Below are positions 1 to 6,266 of a stretch of 7,412 bases of DNA, in pieces. Both the position numbers and the translations under genes were made by a program. This stretch comes from an uncultured Eubacteriales bacterium (GTDB taxonomy: Bacteria > Bacillota > Clostridia > Oscillospirales > QAMX01): contig URVL01000116.1 in NCBI GenBank assembly GCA_900551265.1, positions 1 to 7,412 on the forward strand, given 5' to 3'. Position 1 is the first letter of the stretch; each line of letters starts with the position of its first letter. The notes beneath the pieces were generated by a model. That model was not told the origin of the DNA and ran no database searches. It saw only the letters and a program-made list of their open reading frames with translations.

Positions 1-333
1 GGCGCCCCGGGGCCCCCCGGGTGGCGCCCCCCCCGCCCCGCCGGGGTCCGCCCCGGCCTAATGGCGACCGAATGGGAGCAAGGGCCGGGTTTTTGCCGTT
101 GGGGCCCCGGCGCGGCGCAGCCGTGACGGGAACGGCAAAATAGCGGTGCGGGGTGGCGAAGCCATGGCCGCGAAGCGGACAACCGCACAGGGTGGTTTCG
201 CGCAGCGAAATGCCGCGCGCGATTTTGCGCGGCAAACCCAAAAGGTGGGGCCGGTAACCGGCCAGCGCGGTTTCACCGCAGGCGAAATGCGACCGAACGG
301 CGACAAGCGCCGGATATTCCGAAGGAGGTTTCT
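1..333. other. GC-rich leader region without a convincing gene
   Basis: The first 58 bases are almost pure G and C. They hold a perfect 7-bp stem (GCCGGGG at 40-46, CCCCGGC at 51-57), but no T-tract follows it. Other hairpins are TGCCGCGC 211-218 with GCGCGGCA 227-234, and GGCCGGT 249-255 with ACCGGCC 257-263. A frame could be read through 2-61 to a stop, but it is low-complexity Pro/Gly/Ala and cannot be called a gene tail. I see no good promoter for the gene at 334. The block probably holds its leader and possibly the end of something outside the window. Confidence 0.5.
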
Positions 334-1152
334 ATGAAGGATCTTTTTGAAGGCGTGTATCTCAAGCACCAGAAAAACGGCGAGAGCATCTGTTTCATTG
401 CCGGGCGCGCGGGGGAAACCCGGTTCGTCCAGGTGATCACCAACGGGACCGTCCGGCAGTACGACGGGGCGCAGGGCTTCTGCTTTGGGGAGGAGGGCGT
501 GGCGGCCGAGCTGCCCGGCGTGCAGGGCGCGGTGCGCTACGGCCCGCTGTCGCCGCTCAGGACGGACATCATGGGGCCGTTCCGCTTTCTGCCGATGCAG
601 TGCAGCCACAGCGTATACAGCATGGCGCACACGCTGGCGGGCGGGTTCACGGTGGACGGCCGATTCATCGACCTGACGGGCGGGACCGGATACATTGAGG
701 GCGACCGGGGCAGCGCCTTTCCACGGGACTACCTGTGGGTACAGTGCAACGATTTTGCGCAGCCGTGCAGCGTGATGGCCTCTGTCGCGCATATCCCGTT
801 CTGCGGACGCTCCTTTACAGGGTGCATCTGTGCCGTTGTGTACCGCGGCCGTGAATACCGGCTGGCCACCTACCGGGGCGTGCGCATCGTGGAGGCGTCG
901 TCCCGCAGGCTTGTGCTGCGGCAGGGCAGGTATCTGCTGGAAGCGTCCTTCGCGGCGCGGGAGGCACATCCGCTGCGCGCGCCCCGAACAGACGGCATGA
1001 CGCGGACCATCCGTGAGTGCAACCGCGCCCGGGCACGGTTCCGCTTTTGGGAGGGCGGCGGCCTTGTGTTCGACCTGTGCAGCGAAAACGCCAGCCTCGA
1101 GTGCGAGGAGGCTGTGCCGGACGGCGCAAAAAGGCGCGGCGCACTGCTGTAA
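334..1152 (+). CDS. Tocopherol cyclase-like family protein
   Basis: This is a 272-residue protein. The N-terminus (EGVYLKHQ, then FIAG) and the central block at residues 116-139 (GGTGYIEGD, then FPRDYLWVQCN) match the hallmark of the tocopherol-cyclase-like family, where plants have GYIE.DWG..FP..Y.W.Q.N. The usual W of DWG is R125 here. The plant enzyme closes the chromanol ring of vitamin E. Anaerobic Clostridia do not make tocopherol, so the bacterial homologues probably act on another lipophilic substrate or only bind one. No signal peptide or membrane segment is evident. The start is supported by AAGGAGG at 322-328, 5 nt before the ATG. The gene stands alone on the plus strand, converges with the SWIM gene, and ends at a strong terminator (1176-1202). 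The family call is from motif recognition; the function is unknown. Confidence 0.8.
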   Translation: MKDLFEGVYLKHQKNGESICFIAGRAGETRFVQVITNGTVRQYDGAQGFCFGEEGVAAELPGVQGAVRYGPLSPLRTDIMGPFRFLPMQCSHSVYSMAHTLAGGFTVDGRFIDLTGGTGYIEGDRGSAFPRDYLWVQCNDFAQPCSVMASVAHIPFCGRSFTGCICAVVYRGREYRLATYRGVRIVEASSRRLVLRQGRYLLEASFAAREAHPLRAPRTDGMTRTIRECNRARARFRFWEGGGLVFDLCSENASLECEEAVPDGAKRRGALL

Positions 1153-1175
1153 AACGCCGCTTGTGGGAAAAAAGG

Positions 1176-1202
1176 AAGGCCCCCGCGAAAGCGGGGGCTT
1201 TT
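1176..1202 (+). terminator. Intrinsic terminator of the tocopherol cyclase-like gene
   Basis: Stem GCCCCCGC (1179-1186), GAAA tetraloop, GCGGGGGC (1191-1198), then TTTT at 1199-1202. The flanking A-rich side (1176-1178) extends the stem. It begins 24 bases after the stop codon at 1150-1152, so it fits the upstream plus-strand gene. Confidence 0.9.
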
Positions 1203-1206
1203 GGCC

Positions 1207-1315
1207 GGGAATAAAAGGTTTATCACATGGAAAGGAAAGGCCCAAAATAAAAAGAAGTCTGCTCCCGTCCCGTAAGGAGCAGACTGCATTTGGTGTGCTG
1301 CAAATTTGAAAATGG
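1207..1315 (-). repeat. Terminator cassette repeat, copy A
   Basis: This copy aligns over its full length with 4709-4808. Shared blocks are GGGAA-AAAAGG, AAGGAAAG-CCCAAAAT-AAAAG, the stem-loop, TTTGG.GTGCTG.AAATTTGAA and a final GG. The hairpin is AGTCTGCTCC (1256-1265) with GGAGCAGACT (1276-1285). On the minus strand it is followed by TTCTTTTTATTTT, so it probably terminates the SWIM gene ending at 1438. The segment 1316-1437 between the cassette and that stop holds nothing else I can name. Confidence 0.75.
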
Positions 1316-1437
1316 CTCAATCTCAAAGCCTTTTGCGCCTTGCGCCGGGGCCAGAGGGAAGCCGCAGCGAAAGCTTTGCCGGCCCAAAGCAGCCAGGCGG
1401 TGTATTAAGTGGAGTGAAAGCAAAACGTATTGCGCGC

Positions 1438-2253
1438 TTATAGCGTGAGGCTTCCGGCTTCCTTGCCGGCGATGGCGAAGGCGAACAGCGCGCCCTTGTC
1501 CACCGCAGCAAAGTAGCCGGTGCGCGCATATTGGTCTGCGTAGTTTTTTTCGATTCGGCCCAGCGCTTCCTTCAGCTGCAGCATAGCCGCAAATTCGTGC
1601 TTGCAGCTGCAGCTGCAAAAGCAGGAGCAGATAAGGCCGCTGATCGTACCGTCCCTGTATTCGAACTCAACCTCGTATGCCGTGCTGCCTTCAACGATGG
1701 CGTAGCCTTTGCTGCCGTCAAGGCTGATGTATCGGACCCGGTTCTCCGTGTAGTAGTTGTGCCCGCGCTCTGCGATGCCGGCGCTTACATTCATTCCCCA
1801 GAGGTCATCCAGACAGAATGCGGTATCATCGCTGCCGCTGACGAACGCATCGTCCTCCTTTGCCGGCGCCTTGTACCAGGTGACAACCTTACTGCCCGGC
1901 AGCGCCGCTCTGTCGAACGTGACGAAGTGGCTGCCTGCCATAAAAAAACGACCGTTGACCGCAGTGTCCGCTACTGCGATCACGCGCTTGTAGTCGGATA
2001 CTTTGATTTTAAAATTATAGCTGACCTGGGTGACGCGGCCGCGCATACCTTCCAGCTTGCCGTCCACATAGACCGTATCGCCGCAATGCAGGTCAAACTG
2101 GTCGTTGTAATAGGCCAGATTCATATTGCGTTCTGCAAAGTACACCTGTACCATTGATCTGCGCGGGGCTGCTGCCGGCTCCGGCACAGCGGATTTGGAC
2201 TCCATGCGCTTATTTTCGAGAAACTCTGCTGCAAAACCAATTTTGAATGCCAT
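1438..2253 (-). CDS. SWIM zinc-finger domain protein
   Basis: This is a 271-residue protein. Near the C-terminus, residues 209-219 read CSCFCSCSCKH, which fits the SWIM pattern CxC-x(n)-CxH (for example C211, C213, C217, H219). The sequence EFAAMLQLKEAL after it is the usual SWIM helix. SWIM domains bind zinc and mediate DNA or protein contacts. Residues about 51-95 (LHCGDTVYVDGKLEGMRGRV, then a basic stretch) look like a small SH3/KOW-like beta barrel; this is an inference. An upstream in-frame GTG at 2361 lies inside the MITE, so I start at 2253, where AAGGAGGA sits 7 nt upstream. It lies downstream of ibrAB on the same strand, but 374 bp with a MITE separate them, so co-transcription is uncertain. 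The exact function is unknown. Confidence 0.82.
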   Translation of the reverse strand: MAFKIGFAAEFLENKRMESKSAVPEPAAAPRRSMVQVYFAERNMNLAYYNDQFDLHCGDTVYVDGKLEGMRGRVTQVSYNFKIKVSDYKRVIAVADTAVNGRFFMAGSHFVTFDRAALPGSKVVTWYKAPAKEDDAFVSGSDDTAFCLDDLWGMNVSAGIAERGHNYYTENRVRYISLDGSKGYAIVEGSTAYEVEFEYRDGTISGLICSCFCSCSCKHEFAAMLQLKEALGRIEKNYADQYARTGYFAAVDKGALFAFAIAGKEAGSLTL

Positions 2254-2260
2254 AGCCGCT

Positions 2261-2268
2261 TCCTCCTT
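2261..2268 (-). promoter_or_regulatory. Shine-Dalgarno site fixing the SWIM gene start
   Basis: The minus strand reads AAGGAGGA, 7 nt before the ATG at 2253. It rules out the longer GTG-initiated frame reaching to 2361. A possible -10 (TAAAAT) lies a few dozen bases upstream with no clear -35. Confidence 0.85.
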
Positions 2269-2344
2269 GAGAATGGTTTTCGGTTCTTTCGGATACCATT
2301 TTACAACAGTAGGTGTCCCATAAAACGGATTTTGCAACGCCGCT

Positions 2345-2524
2345 CTAAGGCAACACCGCACAATTCACGGCTGAAGCCTTAAGCGTCGCCTCGCTTGCAG
2401 ATTTTTCGGCAACTGTCACAAAAATGCTCGCGAATACACAAAGTATTCGCTGCGCTTTTTGTTTAACCTGCCAAAAAATCTGCCGGCGCGATTCGACTCT
2501 TAGAATTGTGCGGTGTTGCCCTAA
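2345..2524. mobile_element. MITE-like inverted-repeat element with CTAA target duplication
   Basis: Perfect 18-bp terminal inverted repeats, GGCAACACCGCACAATTC (2349-2366) and its complement (2503-2520), bound a 172-bp element. CTAA flanks it on both sides (2345-2348 and 2521-2524), as expected of a 4-bp target-site duplication. Internal arms also pair: GCAGATTTTT near 2398 with AAAAAATCTGC near 2473, and ACAAAAA...GCGAATAC with GTATTCGC...TTTTTGT around 2417-2462. The whole element could therefore fold into one long imperfect hairpin. It has no coding capacity. The 4-bp YTAR-type target resembles IS5-family insertion, so a related transposase elsewhere may mobilise it; that parentage is inferred. 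Confidence 0.88.
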
Positions 2525-2627
2525 CACAAAAACGTCATTTGGACGCCTGCAATCTCCCGTTTGCGGGAAGTGATCGCACGGTTTCGCCGGAGGCGAAACG
2601 GCGGGCGCCGGGGCAGAGGGGGAGGCC
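2525..2627 (-). other. Short ibrB 3' region with small hairpins
   Basis: The region holds GTTTCGCC (2581-2588) paired with GGCGAAAC (2592-2599), CTCCCG-TTTG-CGGGAAG near 2554-2570, and a weak CGTC/GACG stem (2533-2545) followed on the minus strand by TTTTTG. The last could be a poor terminator for ibrB. No gene is present. Confidence 0.4.
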
Positions 2628-3191
2628 TCAGCCCAGCAGCGCGTCGTCACCGTTTTCGCTTTCATCCCCGTCTTCCTCGTCCATGGGCTGCCATGCCTGC
2701 CCGAACTTTACATCCTTGAAAAGCGCCGTCAGCCCGGTGATCTGCTTGAGGCGAAGGAGCTCGTCTTTGTCCATGCCGAGATGCTTTGCGATCCATGCGT
2801 CGGAACGGCCCAGCTCGTGAAGCTCCTTGACGATGTTGCTCATCAGGTCCACGTCGTGGCTGCCCCTTGCCCGGTTGTGGCGGATGGTGCTGGCCATCCG
2901 CTGGTCCAGCGGCTTGTCGATGACCGAAACCGGCAGCACGCCGCCTTCGCGCTCGTAGATGTCGGGATGCTCCAGCATCACCCGGTAACGGTGGAACCCG
3001 TCCACGATCACATAAATGTCCTGGCTTTTGGCGTAATAGCACACGATGGGCATGGTGTAGCCGTCCGCCCTGATGCTTTCGTACAGCAGGCGCATTTCGG
3101 GCGGGGCCACGGCGTTGGGGTTGTATGTGTTCGGCCGCACCTTTTCGATGGGTACGGGAATGACATGGTAGACCGGGCTTTTATACGCCAT
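2628..3191 (-). CDS. ibrB: IbrB-like ParB N-terminal domain protein
   Basis: This is a 187-residue protein of the ParB/sulfiredoxin fold. It shows NTYNPN (21-26), DGYTMPIV (43-50), VDGFHRYRV (63-71, the place of the ParB GERR nucleotide-contact box) and a basic STIRHNRARG patch (101-110). A helix-turn-helix-like stretch follows (about 128-150, SDAWIAKHLGMDKDELLRLK), and the tail is very acidic (171-183). It lacks the dimerisation part of chromosomal ParB and is therefore not a partition protein. E. coli IbrB is a regulator acting with IbrA on eib genes; the biochemical activity is unclear. The start at 3191 has GGAGG 9 nt upstream. It overlaps the ibrA end by 11 bases, which suggests translational coupling. 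The family call is strong; the symbol is by homology of the pair. Confidence 0.85.
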   Translation of the reverse strand: MAYKSPVYHVIPVPIEKVRPNTYNPNAVAPPEMRLLYESIRADGYTMPIVCYYAKSQDIYVIVDGFHRYRVMLEHPDIYEREGGVLPVSVIDKPLDQRMASTIRHNRARGSHDVDLMSNIVKELHELGRSDAWIAKHLGMDKDELLRLKQITGLTALFKDVKFGQAWQPMDEEDGDESENGDDALLG

Positions 3192-4512
3192 TTTCCATCG
3201 CCTCCACGCTTTTGTATTTCTTGCGGATGATATCAATGCGCCGCTGCTGCTGGCGCGTCAGGCCAAAGCCCATGAAGCGGCAGTTGTGGTCGTTTTTCAA
3301 AATGCAGTAGCACATCCGCTTCCAGCTGGGAATGTCCTTTGACGATTTGATGTCGTCCGTATCGTCGGGGATGGGGCCTGTGAAAATGATGCGGGACTTT
3401 TTGTCGCGGGTATAATTGGAGACGCCGTTCCGCAGGATGGGGTAGCCGTGGGCCTCCAGCTCACGGATGACGGCTTCGTCCAGCCCGCCGCCCGTTTCGT
3501 GCCAGAACTGGATGGACGTTCTGAATTTTTTGACGTAATTGTTGCGCAGGCGGGCGGGCAGTGTGTCCAGCAGGAACTGGGTGTAGGATTTCCATGTGTG
3601 CCCCTCGGGAAGTGTGATGTTCCGGTAGCCCATCGCCTTGGTGTGGCCGTAGATCGCGGCAAAATTCGCGCCCTGTACGCGCCCCACCAGCTTTGTCCAG
3701 ACCTCGGGGTCGATGACGCGGTACAGGTTGAGCGAATCCTTGGAATAGTCATTGAACGGCGAGGCCACGCGCATCTGCGAGGGCTTGAGGCCGGCCATGT
3801 AGTACAGGTCGTACAAGCGGTTGTAATCGTAGCCGAACCGGTAATTGGCGTGCCATATATCGCTGGTGGACCAGTCGTACAGGGGCGACGCGCACCAGAC
3901 GTCCTTGAACTGCTTGCTGATCCAGCATTCGCCCTTGTAGCCGAATTTCTTGTTTAAAAAGCCGCTGTACCGCTGCAGGGATTCGTCCGCCCGGATGCCC
4001 AGCAGACAGACGGTTTTCCGGCCGCCGTGTGAAATGCGGTACCATCTGCCGAACTGCTTGGCAAGGTCCTCCTGATGCATGCGGTAGCGGTAGGTCGATA
4101 TGGGGTTGTTTTCCAGGTTGACGACGTATTCCTTTTGCGGCATTTCCCGCACCCAGGCGTCCCGGCGGGTGTCGTCCCAGGGGTACCAGTACATTTCGTA
4201 GCTGCTGAGCGCGGTGCGCGTGGCCATGGGCAGGCAGACCCAATAAGGCTCCACACGGCCCTTGATGCGCTCGAAGGTGCGTTCCACATATTCCGTCGTC
4301 ACAGTGTACTGCGCTTCGAAATCCTGATGAAAAACGCCCAGCGCCTTTTGGGGGAAGCAGCGGTCCCGGTAATCCAGCACCAGATTCAGCAGCAGGCCGC
4401 TGTCCTTCCCGCCGGAGAAGGAGATATAGATATTGTCGAACTCCTCAAAAATGAATTTCAGCCGTTCCAGAAAGGCTTCGTATACGTTTTGCTTTAAATG
4501 TTGCTTGATCAT
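3181..4512 (-). CDS. ibrA: IbrA-like PAPS reductase family protein
   Basis: This is a 443-residue protein of the adenine-nucleotide alpha-hydrolase (PP-loop) superfamily. The ATP pyrophosphatase loop SGGKDS is at 33-38. Other family marks are HQDFEAQY (62-69), GIRADES (172-178), SPLYDWSTSDIW (209-220) and a C-terminal extension (DUF3440-like) with CYCILKNDHNC (401-411). It is too long for a biosynthetic PAPS reductase and I do not see that enzyme's usual C-terminal Cys signature, so a nucleotide-activation or sulfur-transfer role is more likely than cysteine synthesis. E. coli IbrA works with IbrB to activate eib genes. The start at 4512 is preferred: GGAG lies 10 nt upstream. The ATG at 4521 is only 1 nt from that site, and the frame opens further up to 4602 without support. 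It is first in an ibrAB operon driven by the promoter at 4634-4662. Confidence 0.88.
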   Translation of the reverse strand: MIKQHLKQNVYEAFLERLKFIFEEFDNIYISFSGGKDSGLLLNLVLDYRDRCFPQKALGVFHQDFEAQYTVTTEYVERTFERIKGRVEPYWVCLPMATRTALSSYEMYWYPWDDTRRDAWVREMPQKEYVVNLENNPISTYRYRMHQEDLAKQFGRWYRISHGGRKTVCLLGIRADESLQRYSGFLNKKFGYKGECWISKQFKDVWCASPLYDWSTSDIWHANYRFGYDYNRLYDLYYMAGLKPSQMRVASPFNDYSKDSLNLYRVIDPEVWTKLVGRVQGANFAAIYGHTKAMGYRNITLPEGHTWKSYTQFLLDTLPARLRNNYVKKFRTSIQFWHETGGGLDEAVIRELEAHGYPILRNGVSNYTRDKKSRIIFTGPIPDDTDDIKSSKDIPSWKRMCYCILKNDHNCRFMGFGLTRQQQRRIDIIRKKYKSVEAMENGV

Positions 4513-4633
4513 AACCACCATGCTCCAAGAGTGAGAGCGCGCCGCGGGCATGCGGAACGCAGGCGCCGCTCCGGGGGGACTACATTCGACAGTCTTATAC
4601 ATTTAAGGACAAAAATTACCAAAATTTTCTTCT

Positions 4634-4662
4634 ATTATACTACGTGTTCCAGATTTTGTCAC
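4634..4662 (-). promoter_or_regulatory. Promoter of ibrAB
   Basis: The minus strand has -35 GTGACA (4657-4662; 5 of 6 to TTGACA), exactly 17 bp of spacer, and a perfect -10 TATAAT (4634-4639). Transcription would begin near 4627, giving a leader of about 115 nt before the ATG at 4512. The leader has an AT-rich start and a GC-rich second half, with no riboswitch I recognise. Confidence 0.85.
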
Positions 4663-4708
4663 CCGCTGCGGCGCCGCGCGGACAGCCGCAGCGGAGAGCT
4701 TTCGGGAC

Positions 4709-4808
4709 GGGAACAAAAAGGCTTATGGAAAAGGAAAGCCCAAAATGAAAAGCAGACTGCTCTTGTAAAGAGCAGTCTGCTTTTGGCGTGCTGTAAATTT
4801 GAAGACGG
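4709..4808 (-). repeat. Terminator cassette repeat, copy B
   Basis: This is the second copy of the repeat at 1207-1315, in the same orientation. It lies immediately after the stop codon (4810) of the 336-aa gene and just upstream of the ibrAB promoter. The flanks are well conserved between the copies, but the hairpin arms differ while staying paired. Confidence 0.75.
4748..4784 (-). terminator. 17-bp perfect-stem intrinsic terminator
   Basis: AAAAGCAGACTGCTCTT (4748-4764), a 3-nt loop, and its exact complement (4768-4784). With A and T at both ends it can work in both directions. On the minus strand it ends the 336-aa gene, and it insulates ibrAB from read-through. Confidence 0.92.
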
Positions 4809-4809
4809 T

Positions 4810-5820
4810 TTAGAAATCAATTTCATATTCAAAGAATTTTCGCGCTTCGCTCTGGACCTCGCTGGCAATTGTAGTGTTGCCGCAAATCTTCATGGATTTT
4901 AATGCTGCGTCGATTTTAATGGCATCGCTTTCTTTTATTCCAGATGAGTTGCTAAGCTTCAGAGTGTATTTCTGGTGTGTCAATGGCGAAGCTTTATCCA
5001 TTCGCAGGGAAATCAACGTTTGAATGGCAGGTTCTCTTTGCAGATAATGGAGTTCCGGTGGCATGGGGGCGTGACCGGGAAAATCCAGTTCAGCAGCAAT
5101 TTCCACAGTAGCCACTGCAGTGGAAGCAAGTTCATGTTCTGCATCTATATCGGCGTGGTCTCCTGCTGCCCTTGCCTTCGCGCTGCCTTTTTGCTTTTTC
5201 TTGGAAAAGGTTGTTTTTTGCTCTTTGAAAGTTACTCTAAAATGTTTTGCGCCCAAATCCTGTGCAATTTTTTGCAGTTCGTTGACTCGGGCAGTTTTTA
5301 AATAACTGAAATAATCATCCATGGCGATATAACGGTCGCGGTCACTGGGGTCAACATAGTAAATATCGTTATCTGTGTCTGGATAAAAGGTCAGCCCAAA
5401 AGTACCGATTTTATCTCGGAAAATATTGACGACCTTCAAATCTTTTTCTTTCGAGAAATAGCCCACAGAACCTTTGCAAACTTCGCTTTCTGCACGTCTT
5501 TTGTCCATCTCGGTAATGCGGACAAGCTTTGGCAGCAAGAAATCCGCGCCGTCCAAATTTTCTGCGAAAATAGGCTGAAGCGTTTTTAATTCCAATTCCC
5601 GATTTTTCGTTTGTGCAATATCTTTTATAACTGCAACGGTTCCTTTTACAGAGGCATTGAGGGTCTCTGCAATTATGGATGCATCTTTTAAATTAAGCTC
5701 GCCATCATCATTTTGGTCAAGAGCTGTTTTCACTTTATTCGTCGTTTTATTCAGAAAATCTGCAGCACGTTTTCTGTTTTCTGCTGCGAACACACCCAAC
5801 TCTATTTTTTTGTTTTCCAT
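4810..5820 (-). CDS. Hypothetical protein with one EF-hand/dockerin-type calcium loop
   Basis: I do not recognise this 336-residue family. Residues 35-46 read DQNDDGELNLKD, a perfect EF-hand loop (D1, N3, D5, G6, hydrophobic 8, D12) that also fits the dockerin form DxNxDGxxNxxD. Only one copy is present, and there is no signal peptide, so it is not a normal secreted dockerin. The N-terminus is helical and charged. The middle (about 140-200) looks alpha/beta with many D and Y residues (DTDNDIYYVDPSDRDRY). A Lys-rich linker follows (198-217), then an acidic and Ala-rich stretch. Base composition is clearly AT-richer than in the neighbouring genes, which suggests acquisition. The start at 5820 has GAAAGGG 7 nt upstream, a modest site. 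It is a single-gene unit with a promoter at 5911-5939 and a strong terminator at 4748-4784. Confidence 0.85.
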   Translation of the reverse strand: MENKKIELGVFAAENRKRAADFLNKTTNKVKTALDQNDDGELNLKDASIIAETLNASVKGTVAVIKDIAQTKNRELELKTLQPIFAENLDGADFLLPKLVRITEMDKRRAESEVCKGSVGYFSKEKDLKVVNIFRDKIGTFGLTFYPDTDNDIYYVDPSDRDRYIAMDDYFSYLKTARVNELQKIAQDLGAKHFRVTFKEQKTTFSKKKQKGSAKARAAGDHADIDAEHELASTAVATVEIAAELDFPGHAPMPPELHYLQREPAIQTLISLRMDKASPLTHQKYTLKLSNSSGIKESDAIKIDAALKSMKICGNTTIASEVQSEARKFFEYEIDF

Positions 5821-5910
5821 TCAGACACCCTTTCAAAGTTTTTCACAAAAAAGGCTGTAAAATTCGCGAGGCGTCTTTCTGCCTTCCTCAAAATGTATGT
5901 ATTTGTTTCC

Positions 5911-5939
5911 GTTATAAATAAAAAAAGAACAAATCGCAA
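5911..5939 (-). promoter_or_regulatory. Promoter of the 336-aa hypothetical gene
   Basis: The minus strand has -35 TTGCGA (5934-5939), a 17-bp T-rich spacer and -10 TATAAC (5911-5916; 5 of 6). The leader would be about 85 nt. The fit is good but not perfect. Confidence 0.7.
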
Positions 5940-6232
5940 GAAACCTCAAACATAAAAGTGGAAACGCGCAAGCATGCGCTGCTGGCCTTATCCCCGCCCG
6001 CACACAGGGCGAGCCATGCCGCGCGGCGAACGCCGGGGCGCATTCGGTAAATGCTTGCATGCCGCGAATCCGGGACACGTTTTGAAACGTTATTACCGAA
6101 TACCCGACTTGCCCATTCAGGCGTATCAGGAAATATGGTTTGAAGCAGCTAACGCTGTGCCCCGATATTTTTCCCGTCTGGACACACAGCGCGAAAAAGC
6201 GCAAAGCCACAGGAGGGAAAACGGCATAAAAG
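5940..6232. other. Structured GC-rich intergenic block, no gene supported
   Basis: The block is rich in short inverted repeats: GCGCA/TGCGC at 5966-5979, ATTCGGTAA (6042-6050) with TTACCGAAT (6093-6101), ACGTTT/AAACGT at 6077-6090, and GCGC/GCGC at 6189-6202. Open frames exist on both strands, but none has a ribosome site or a recognisable protein. The composition returns from AT-rich to GC-rich here. It may hold a non-coding RNA or eroded DNA; I cannot decide. Confidence 0.4.
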
Positions 6233-6258
6233 AGCGGGCAGCTTTTACGCTGCCCGCT
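6233..6258 (-). terminator. Terminator of the coiled-coil gene
   Basis: AGCGGGCAGC (6233-6242), a 6-nt loop, GCTGCCCGCT (6249-6258). On the minus strand it is followed by CTTTTATGCCGTTTT. It lies 9 bases beyond the stop codon at 6267-6269. Confidence 0.88.
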
Positions 6259-6266
6259 TTGTGCTT

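Noticed and set aside
146..337. 63-codon plus-strand frame ahead of the first gene
   Set aside because: It has no ribosome site, overlaps hairpins, and overlaps the real start at 334.
58..1326. 422-codon open frame on the minus strand
   Set aside because: It is antisense to the tocopherol cyclase-like gene, runs through the terminator and repeat cassette, has Arg/Ala/Pro-rich sequence typical of GC-rich shadow frames, and has no family resemblance.
1531..2157. 208-codon plus-strand frame
   Set aside because: It is antisense to the SWIM gene, which has the better motif and ribosome site.
2345..2665. Minus-strand frame covering the MITE
   Set aside because: It crosses the inverted-repeat element and the end of ibrB in another frame, with no start signal.
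2628..3191. Chromosome or plasmid partition protein ParB with parS
   Set aside because: It is too short, lacks the C-terminal dimerisation domain, has no ParA partner, and I see no parS-like site.
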